A DNA stretch of 64,000 nt from Deuterostichococcus epilithicus (lineage: Eukaryota; Chlorophyta; Trebouxiophyceae; Prasiolales; Stichococcaceae). Below, piece after piece: positions 55,101-64,000 of the stretch. The stretch is from NCBI GenBank assembly GCA_033439295.1, contig JAVTLE010000014.1:496001-560000 (forward strand). The letters are read 5' to 3'. The notes under the pieces were generated by a model. The model searched no databases and was not told where the DNA came from. It saw only the letters and a program-made list of their open reading frames with translations. Position 1 is the stretch's first letter, and the number at the start of each line of letters is the position of its first letter. A program made the position numbers and the translations under genes.

Positions 55101-58100
55101 AGCCCGCGAGGAGGGGGGGGNCACTGGAACGATGCAGAGGAGCCATTTCCGCGCTACCGCGCCGCACGAGGTGTCCCCATCCCTGTTGCACCCCACACCA
55201 CAGCGGAAGCAGTCGTGCTCGACACGGTGTGGCACACGTCAGTTGGCGGGCGTCCTAAACCCTGAACCTTAATGGCCCCTCACCTCAATGAGGATGCGCC
55301 AGAGGTAGCGGACCATCTGGTCGAACACGTGCGCCTCCATTTCCCGCAGCGGCGGCACCAGCACCTGTGTGTATAATCTAAACCTCAAACCCTGAAGAGT
55401 AGCAGACATGTTTCGAGTCAGAGTCGCATCAAGACCGCGCCGCACCATCATGGATCTGCGCGCAGTGGGGGCTGCGTCCAGGTTGTCTGCAGACGTTAAA
55501 ACAGGGCTTCGGCAGCAGGCAGTTGCGGGCTCGGCTGCTGCGGCCACAGCTGCAGGTGAATCACAACAGCTGGCCAGCGCCCGTCGCTGAACCAGGGTGG
55601 CAGTTCCATGACGCAGCCCCGTGCACTGATCCTGCGGCCTGCCACACACACAAGCCCGCGTGGTGCTCCTCTCTGGACCCCCCGGGCTCAGCAGTGCAGC
55701 GCCTCGCCTGCATGACCCAGTCGAACTCGTCGGGGCCGGCGTCGTCCTCGCCGCGGCACATGGCCCACAGCATCCAGCGCAGGTGCAGGCAGTTCGACCA
55801 CCAATGCGCCAGCCCGGGCACATCCTCCGCGCAGCCGTCCACAGCCGCCTCAATGGCCCTGGTGCCAGGTTTACAAGGTAGTAGAAGTTAGTAGTAAGTG
55901 GTAGTTTCTCGGAATCTGGCTGCCGCTGTCTGTGTCGCAGGTGCGGTGCGCCGGACCGCAAAGTGCCAGTCCCCTACGTGCAGCAGCACCAATATCTAGC
56001 GCCACAACATGTTGTGTGCAACAATGAGAAGCGCTGCTACAATAGCGCCATATTTTAGTTAGCAATATCTGAACAGAAGAGGCTTGACCAATGAGGCGCG
56101 GATGCCCGCCAGGAGGCGACTGCATGTTGGGTGGCGCCGAATAGCGGGAAGTTTCGTTCCCAGCAAGACCGCGGGCCAGACGCTGTGGCGGCGAGTCAAC
56201 ATGGCGGCAGCGGCTGCCTGAACACATGGGGCTGGCACGTGCCGTCTCGTTCTGTGAGATGCGAAAGGAGGTCTGGCAGCACACACCTGACGGAGCGCAG
56301 GCCGAACATGATGCCCTCCTCGGGGCCGAGGCTGATGGTGGTGCGCGCCAGGCGCCGCGCCGGCGCGTGCAGCTGCCGCGGCCGGGCGGCGCCGCCGCCC
56401 TTGCTGAAGCGCGCAAGGTACACTGCGGCCTGCGGGGATATATGTTCAGTCTCAGGCCCTAGTGGACAGGGCCCCCTGCCTGCGCCTCGGGGACGTGTGA
56501 TGCTGCAGCGATTGCTGGCAAACCCCAGGCCCCAGAGCGAGGTCCGCCTGCTCGGAGTCGTCCTTCTTGAGGCCGCGCTTCATGCGCCTGTACGATGTTG
56601 CCGCCCCCGCACAGGCCCAGGCACAGGCGCAGGCAGACACGAAAACCTGTAGCGGCCTGCGAACCACGTGCATGCACTACAGGCTCAGCAGGCTGCTGGC
56701 GGGGCGGTGATGCTGAAGCATCGTCCGCCGCACCTCCAGCGCAGCCACAGTGCGCAGCTCCTTCAGCAGAGCCTCGATCTGCTCCGAGCTATAGTGTATC
56801 TGCCCTGAGCTCTGCCGCTGCAGCCCGGCGGCCTGCGGGGTGGGAGACGACATCCATCAGGTGTCCTGAGGCTGCTGAGGAAGTGCGGAGAGCAAGGGCA
56901 CGAAGCCCCTCAAGACAGCGTCAAGGCCCCTGACGATGCAGTTGCTGGCGGCTTCGTACTGGGCGAACTGCAGGGGGGGTAATTCCCAAGCGCGCGACCT
57001 TCAGACCCAGGTCACACAGTCGATCGACAGATGAGGAGTCAGACGGTTGCCACCTCCTGCTGCGCGACCCGCCGCAGCTGCTGTGGCTGTGCCAGCTGCT
57101 GCTCAGGCTCCGAGCCGGCGTCGCTGTCGTTTGTAGCCGCAGCCGCGAGCGCGCGCATGGACTTGGGGCGATCCGAAAATAGCGACGATGCCCGACGCGC
57201 CCCCCGCGGCTTGCGAGGGCCCGGAGCCGGGGCTGCTGACCCTGAGTCGTCGCTCTGCAGTGCAACAGGCGTGGCCGGGTTTACATTCGATGCCCGACCG
57301 GCTGCGGGCCAGGAAGTGCGCTTTTGTGCCTCTCAGCGGGCACACACCGAGCAGGGAGGTTGGTTCAGGCAGGCAAGGCTTGGGACGTCAGTATGATATG
57401 CTGACCAGGGCTGCGAGCTGGAACCCCAGCGGCACACTCTCTAGCCAGCCTCGAGCTGCATCGAGCGCACACCTTGAAGGAGGCGCCAGACGCATTGGAC
57501 AGCTGCGACAGGCGTTCGACGCCGGTATGGCCCTCTGGCAGACGCCCGTACAGCCCGCCTGGCAGGCTGGCTGCCGCAGCCTCCGCCGCCCGCCGCACAG
57601 CCGCCTCTTTTTCGGCGCGCCCCGGCGGCGGCAAGTGCTGAAACTGCTGCGGGGCCTGCTGCTGCTGCTGCTGCTGCGGCTGTTGCTGCTGGGCCCGCTG
57701 GGCGAGCTGCGGCGGTTGCCGTTGCTGCGGCGGCGACGGCTGCGACAGCTGCTGTCGCACCTGCTGCGGCGGCTGGGGCGGCGGCTGGGGCGGCTGCCGT
57801 GCTTGCGGCAGTGGCTGCTGGTGCTGCTGTGCGTTGCGGAAGCGTGCCACGAGTGCTTTAGGGTCCACCTCGTCGCCCTCGCTCTCCTGCCGGAATGTCA
57901 TTCATTTAAAAATTGAAAGGTGAAGACGCCGAGACAGCGGAATCTGTGAGACGCTTGCACGACCTGTGCAACTCGAACGCCTGGGCCTCCGCCAAGCCCA
58001 CAGGGGCTTCACGTGGGAGCGCTCCTGCGCAGCGCAAGGAGACCTGCACGATTCTTGGCAGAGGCGTCGGCAAGCAGCGTCTCCCACGATGTGCAATGCA

Positions 58101-61100
58101 AAGACGCAGCCCTGGACAGGCGCACCTCCGGCTCTTCTTCCTCCTCCTCTTCGATGATGGCCTCCTCTGCGAGCGGCGGCGGCGGCGGCTGCATGGCGGC
58201 GGCGCGCCGCGGCGGCGCATACGCCTGCTGGTGCTGCCCCTCGTCCTGTTCCTCTTCCTCCTCCTCCTCGGCGGCATCCTGCAGGCAGCAGGCAGCATCA
58301 AGCGGTCGGCGGCGGCTCCACTTTGCATGGGCGGCAGGATTGCAGCGCCGGCGATCCCTTGTTGGCGGAGCGCCACGGCTCCTTCCCTGCAGCTGGCGCG
58401 GCCCCCACGATGGCAGCCTCCAAAGACAGCACAACAGCCACCGCAGGTCACCTGCTGCGCCTGCGCCGAGTAATTGGCGGATCGTCGGGACTCCTCCATG
58501 CGGTTGGCGGGCCCGCCGCCGGCGTTCATGCGCCGCATCCACTTGCGTGAATTGGTCACGGCGCCCGACGTCTCGCGCATCACCCGCCGAGAGTTGGACC
58601 TGCATGATGCACACAGGATGTCAGGGTGTGTGACAGTCAGGGGCTTTCAATGACGACACGGACCAAGCTTTTGCTGGCATGGGCCGCAGGCTCCGTGTGA
58701 CGGCGGCAGGTAGCGACAGGTGGTGACAGCAGACGGGCACATTAGCGGGCAGCAAGAGCTCCTTCACTCGACCGAAGGTGACGTGCCAGGCTTCCCGGAG
58801 CTTTGCAGAGGGTGCGGAGAGGCAGCACACGCGTGCTGGCCAGTGGGCGGGAGGCATGCGGCGTCGCACCTGACAGAGGGGCCGCGGCCGGCGAGCAGCG
58901 TGGCGTCGATGTCCGCCAGGTTGCCGATGGACAGCATCTTGGTGGACTTTTTGGGCGGCGGCGCCGCCGCCGCCGGCGGCTGGAACGGCTGCTGCCCAAA
59001 CTCGTCGTCCTGGACCTGCGCCAGCAGAGGCCGCCACGGGCTTTCCGCGCTGCAATCCCACCCTGCCCCGGTGCGGCGCCGGCAGGGCACCCGCGTGCGG
59101 CTGCGACGGCGCCGCCTGCCGCGCGGGTGCACAGCCCACCAGTCCACCGGCGCACGTCATGCCCGTGCAGCGTGCTCCAACCCATGGGGCTGCCTCCGCT
59201 TGCTGGAACAGGCAGCTCTTGCTGAGGAGTTGGCCCTGCAGCGCCGCACTTGGATCATTGCAGAAACAGCACTGGCACCCTGCATCGTATGGTTGAACCC
59301 CATCTTTCTGATAACGGGTGCCCACCTGAAAGGTGTCTTCCTCGTCGTACTCCTCTCCCTCCACCGCCGACGGCTGCTGGCTCTGCAGGGTGGTGCGCCC
59401 CGCAGCTGCTGCCGCGCCTGCGCAACGCGATGGGCGTCAGCAGCTCACTTGAGAAGCTTTGCTTGTTCCCCCTTGTCGTGCACGGCCTGCTGGCTGCTCC
59501 TCCTGCAGTGCAGCAGGGCACGTACACCTGCTCCTCACACGATTCTCGTGCAGTATGGCACATGCACAATAAAACCCTAAACTGCACCTGCAAAGGCGTC
59601 CCCGCCGCTGGAGCGCTGGCTGTTGCGTCGGACCAGGCGCTCCTCCTCCGCCGCCGCGGCCGACTCCTCACTCTGCAGCGGCACAGGGGGCGGTGAGCGA
59701 CGAACATTCGTGATGGATCCGATGACAAGCCTGAGCCTGAGCACACCCTTGAACCGCGCACAAGATCAGCCTCCAGAGTGGCACACACACGAGTCTTGAA
59801 TGAGGGTTCCGGCTGAGTAGGGGGTTATTGAAGGGCCTTTCAAATGCGTTGCATGCCCCCAATCGACAGCGCACCGGCTGCGGTCCTGCCATGATGTCGG
59901 AGTACAGGCTGAAGCTGCCTGACCCGGACCCGCTTGCCAGCTGTGGCGGTGGCGGTGGCTGTGAAGGAATGCAGAGACAGGGCTTGGGGATGCGGGCAGC
60001 ACTGACACATTGCAAAACTGCATTGTGTGTTGCCAGGTGTAGGGTTTGCTGGGGCCAGGTTTGCAGCGGGCGCTGCAGTTTGTCTCCATGGGCGCAGGGG
60101 CAGCCAGGGCTGCGATGCACGAGGCGTCGGCTGCTGTGCAGCGGCTCGTTCAAGCTGCTCAGCTCGAAACAGTGCGACCGGTCCTGCCTGGAAGCCGAAA
60201 TGTGGTTGCTGCAGGGGCGTTCTGGGGTGGGCACATGGGAGGGCATTTGAGAGCTGTGAGGGCGGGCGTCAGGCTGGTTCTGGACCGGGGCGTAACGGGC
60301 ACACCGGCTTTGGCGCCGCCAGGATGTCGGAGTAGAGGCTGAAGCTGTCGGAGTTGCCAGACCACCGCGCAGCGCCGCTGCCGCGCCGGTAATCCTGCAC
60401 GGGACGTGTGCACAAGACGTCGCCTCAATTGCGCGAGGCCAGCAGGGGGCAAATCCAGCCCGCCTCGAGACCCCGCCCCGCTTGCTCCCCAGGCAATGGC
60501 TCCGCCGAGGAGCCCTCCAGCACAGCTGGCCATGCCCTCGACATGAGGTGACACGCATGGGCGCCAATCTCCACGATTTGCGCCTACACGCAGCACATTG
60601 CATTGCAGGGGTTGACGCATGCATGGAAGGTTCATGCTGGCATGACGCCGGCCGCACGACTGTGCTGCCGATGTGCCCCACATCGATGAGCCCGCCGACC
60701 ACACCTGCACCTGTCTCGGACTGTAGCTCAGGTTTTGAGTTTGACCGCACCTGCACCTGTTGAGCCTCGTCTTGCGGCGGCGTCTCTGGGCCCTCCGCCT
60801 GCGCCCGGGCGCCGGCCTTGACCTTGTTCAGCCGCCCATTGCTGGGCGCGGCAGCCGCAGTCTTCGGCGTCGCCTGGGCCTGCACACAGAGGCACGGAGG
60901 CATGAACAGGTGGCTAGGCCCGGCTTGACCAATGCCCAGCAGGGAGCCCGTCAGCAGGGCTTGCGGTTCCCGAGCGGTGCGCCCTCCCCAAGGCACACCA
61001 AGGCGTGCTGGGGTGCGTGGACGCGTTTCATGCCCGAGGCTGCAGCCTTACTAGCCAGCTACGAAGCTTGCGCAGGGCAGCGTGACAAGGTCGCATCAAA

Positions 61101-63913
61101 GCCCAAAACAAGTGGTTGTGTTGGCGGTCTTCACTTGAAAGTGCAAAGCAGGCACGCACCGCGGAGCGCAAGCCATTGAGGTAATCCAGTGTCGCGGGGT
61201 TGCCACCGTCGTGCGCGGCCGGCGCTGCCGTCGGGAGGCCACCGCCAATGACGGGCGGCCGCGCGCTGCCGCCGCTGCCGACGACCGGGCGCGAGGGGTT
61301 TGGCGACTGGCTCATGCGGCGCAGCGTGGACTTGCCCGCGCTGCCGCTGCCGCCGCTGCCCGGCGGCTTCTGCGCAAGCGGTGAGGCCGCAGCTCGACAA
61401 TGCCGTGCACCGTTCTGAGGGCGCTCCGCGCAAGCCTGGCGGGGCGCTATGTGACATTTGGGAGACACTGCCATCGTGAAGCTACAGACACATGTGCATG
61501 CCTGAAGGATGATGCTGCCACTTTGCGTTTGATGTGCTGTGCAGGTGAACCCAGGGTATAGCAACTGCATTCTGCGGCTCATAGGTGGTGAAGGTGCTAA
61601 AGGTAGAGTATGGGGGCACCTGCGTCTCGCGGATCGCTGCCTGTGCGCCCTGCCGAGCCGCCTTTGCCGCTCTCACAGGCTCCGGCACTGCGGCGGTTGG
61701 CGGCGAGTCCCTGCGGCGCTGCCCCGCCACCGGCACGGCCTGCATCGGTGTCATCCGCGATAAGCCACAAAATGAGACAGGTGCAGGCTGGTGGACCTTC
61801 CCTGCATCAGGAGTGTTCTACACGGCTGCAGTGGCACTTACGGACGTCACATGGTCCTGTGCGGGGGACGCGGCCCCGTGCAAGCCATGCCGGGACACAA
61901 GGCGCAGCCCCTGTCGCAGGCCTGCTGCCCGTTTTGAAGGCGGTGGGCACATCGTGCTGGCAATGCTGCACTGTTCCGTTGCCGCTGTGCTGACTGGAAG
62001 CTCAGACCACGCCCCAGCCCGAGGCCGGCTTCATAGTTCCGACACACCGCGCGCTCAATGCCACCTCCGCCTGTCGAGGCTCCCCAACTGGCGCCCTGCG
62101 ACTTTGGATTGTTTTGCTGGGATTGCGCGCCCACACCTTTGCGCCGAGGCGGCCGCCGGCGGCCACGGGCGCGGGTTCTGCCGCCTCCAGCTCGTGCAGG
62201 GCGCGCGCTGCGGCGGCCACGTCACCGTCCTCGCTGTGTGTCTGCTGCGTGTCCTCCGAGTGGTGGCCTGTGACATCACAATGCGGCCAGGATGTCAGCG
62301 GGCAAGCATTGTGCAATGTTTCAGCTTCCTCGGGCGACGTTGCAGCCTTAGATGGCAGGGCTGGCATGTATGTGTAGCGCAATGTCATGCCCCCCTTTTG
62401 CAACACTACCGTTTACGCCGGCATGTAGTGACCAGCTTGAAAGCCGCGCATGCGCACTGGGCCGGCTCCTGAGTTCACTTGCAGGTTGTGCATGTGCAGT
62501 TGCGGTCGGGAGAGCGGCAGAATAAAGAGGCGCACGGCTGTGGCCGTAGCTGCTGCTAACGTTGTCGCTGGCGGCGTCCGTCGTGCTGCCCCGTGCAAAG
62601 TACATGGGGTGGTGTCGGTCCTTCGGTTGCACCCTGCGCAGATACACACCAGCGAAGCCTCAAAGAGCTGCTCCTGGTCGTCTTCAGATGCTGATGCTGA
62701 GAGGGGTCGCAGCACCTGCCAACGTGCACAAAGTCATAGCTGTGCAGCTTCAGCGTCGCATGGGAGCTGCAGTCACACGTACCCAATGCTGACGAGCATG
62801 CGCGGCTTGTCGTTGGACTTGCATGCCGCCTCCAGCGCCGGCGTCACAGAGATCTCGAAGCTGTGCTGCACCTGCGTGACGGCCATGTCGGCGTCACCTC
62901 AACGGGTCGACGCCACCCACATGTCGACCTCATAGGTCTGCCTGCTGTTCAGGCTGTCCGTCGTTTCTGCCATCCACAGGGACACGTTGAGCACCGCCCA
63001 TCCCAGCCAAGCCGGCAGAAGGCGCGACGCATTGCATGTCACAGCGGCTGCCGCACTTGCATCCGGCGCATGGTTCGAAATGGTGCAAGCACCTGGTCAT
63101 TGCCCAAGGCGGCAAACTCCGCGAGGTCGATGACCACGCGCCCGATGGGCTCCTTCTTCTTAGCTCCGCCAGCCTCCACCACGTTCAGCACCAGCCACTT
63201 TTTGGCGTAGCCGCCCTGAGGGTCCTGCAGTGGCGGCGGATTAAGCGGTCCAGCGCCGGCCAGCCAGACATGCTGCCTCGTGAGGCTGTTGCGAGGCGTT
63301 GCTGTGTCAACACTGCGGCTGCCGTCTGGACACAGAAACGGTGGCAGCGCTGCCACACAAGGGTCCACCTGCCTCCGCACTGGATGCTGTCCCGCCTCTG
63401 TCTGCCGCATGCGGCGGCAGCGGCTTGCTGATCGATTGGCAGACGTCTACGCGACACGTCATGATGGACAGGGCGCGGCAATTCGGCTGCCGCGGTTTTG
63501 CCACTACCCCGGTCTGGGGAACTCTACTTGCTGACTCGCAACGACTACATCGTCCGTCACTTCATACGGGCGTGCGGGTGCCAACGGCCAGGAAAGCATG
63601 CGCGAGGTGATGTGCAGGGAAGGGATTGCGCATCCTGATGCCATCAGGTGCGCAAGCCCGCACGCAGCGTCAAAGGAGGTGCTTGCACCTGGGTCAGCGT
63701 GCACGGCACGACGAGCGTCTCCTCGAACTCATAGAGCGCGAAGGTGCTCTTGATCGCCGGTCTGCAGGTGTCTGTGACGCCCTTGTGGCTGGTGCCACGC
63801 TCCCAGGCGACCGTCAGCGCGCCGGCTCGGCTTGGCCACGGCTCGATGGAGTGGATGTGAACCTGGAAGACGACCTCATTTTTGCCACCCTTTCTCTTGC
63901 CAAAGGGTGCCAT
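52107..63913 (-). CDS. Large NT-C2 (EEIG1/EHBP1-type) and DIL-like domain protein
   Basis: ATG at 63913. Exon 63913-63689 and exon 63224-63093 (in phase), then about 62871-62780, encode an N-terminal C2 domain: FQVHIHSIEPWP, LTVAWERGTSHKG, FEETLVVPCTL, KKWLVLNVVEA, PIGRVVIDLAEFA, HSFEISVTPALEAA. A long Ser/Gln/Pro/Glu-rich middle follows (about 62.7-56.9 kb), with polyQ near 57.65-57.85 kb and a Glu run near 58.15-58.27 kb. The C-terminal part from about 56.9 kb has helical blocks of the dilute type: LAHWWSNCLHLRWMLWAM (about 55.8 kb), MEAHVFDQMVRYLW (55.3 kb), LHKLDATLFSRMIGG (54.3 kb), and VLADRSIRAEVVPTLSVPRISAILKRFRPDDY (53.1-53.25 kb). The last exons are about 52636-52512 and 52257-52107, ending in TGA. 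Such plant proteins link organelles or membranes to the cytoskeleton; the role here is inferred. Middle exon borders are approximate and one undetermined base lies at 55121. Confidence 0.75.
57648..57840. repeat. Glutamine/proline-coding low-complexity tract
   Basis: CTG/CTGTTG-rich on the plus strand, giving interrupted runs of Gln and Pro-Gln on the minus strand inside the NT-C2 gene. The longest pure run is about seven Gln. It is likely length-variable. Confidence 0.7.
59885..60365 (-). repeat. Duplicated exon encoding SFSLYSDI
   Basis: Two similar segments about 430 bp apart in the NT-C2 gene, at about 60319-60350 and 59888-59918. On the plus strand they share atgtcggagta then aggctgaagctg. 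Both read SFSLYSDI(L/M) on the coding strand with flanking Ser/Gly codons. Either both are exons of the protein or one is a decayed copy. Confidence 0.7.
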
Positions 63914-64000
63914 GGCTGCGTGAACGTTGGGATGCTCAGCGCATGCTGCGGCGTCTCAGAAGTGCAGGCTGTTCGACACCATCGACTTCCAAGCTGGCAT
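63914..64000. promoter_or_regulatory. 5' flank of the NT-C2 gene
   Basis: The last 87 bases of the window lie upstream of the ATG and should be leader or promoter; the region continues beyond the window. Confidence 0.35.

Noticed and set aside
62940-63055. Open segment reading AVLNVSLW in the NT-C2 gene, a possible extra C2 exon
   Set aside because: Its only good acceptor is out of phase with exon 63224-63093, while joining that exon directly to 62871 gives a continuous C2 domain.
1-64000. Bacterial-type systems: CRISPR arrays, operons, toxin-antitoxin or defence islands
   Set aside because: No evenly spaced palindromic repeats and no compact co-directional ORF clusters; splicing and domain content are eukaryotic throughout.

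Overview
The window is nuclear DNA of a green alga, most likely a chlorophyte. The evidence is GC-rich sequence, dense short exons with GT-AG introns, plastid-type transit peptides, a plant/algal thylakoid kinase, and Arabidopsis-type telomere words (TTTAGGG/CCCTAAA) scattered in introns. There are no bacterial operons, CRISPR arrays or recognisable RNA genes. I built the gene models by hand from splice sites, phase and family similarity; for several genes every exon phase closes exactly.

Layout, left to right. 1-2030 is unresolved. 2031-6668 (minus) is a complete 11-exon serine carboxypeptidase of the SCPEP1/SCPL51 type. 7100-12107 (minus) is an unrecognised alanine-rich helical protein. 12370-13035 (minus) is an orphan basic ORF. 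13661-15486 (minus) is an unrecognised polyQ/coiled-coil protein. 16564-28801 (plus) starts as an STN7/STN8-family thylakoid kinase and, in the best phase-consistent model, continues through a long linker into three FF domains. 30093-33386 (minus) is a glutamine synthetase homologue that has lost most catalytic residues. 34437-37387 (plus) is a Rossmann-fold epimerase-like protein. 38611-42905 (plus) is the RNA lariat debranching enzyme DBR1. 44042-49849 (minus) is an intact Ty3/gypsy chromodomain retrotransposon with identical LTRs and a perfect 5-bp target duplication, inserted next to a broken DBR1-like fragment. 52107-63913 (minus) is a large gene for a protein with an N-terminal C2 (NT-C2) domain and a C-terminal dilute (DIL)-like region.

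Two themes stand out. First, several introns contain decayed tandem copies of the neighbouring exon end together with its splice site (about 17.9-18.8, 23.2-23.5 and 27.3-27.6 kb, and a repeated exon at 59.9-60.4 kb), as if introns grow by duplication of exon-intron junctions. Second, three proteins depart from their families: a kinase-FF fusion, a glutamine synthetase pseudoenzyme, and a retrotransposon with an extra AUG-less ORF before Gag and no Gag zinc knuckle. The genes are unrelated in pathway and do not form a functional cluster; the only shared regulatory layout is a set of divergent intergenic regions (15487-16563, 33387-34436).
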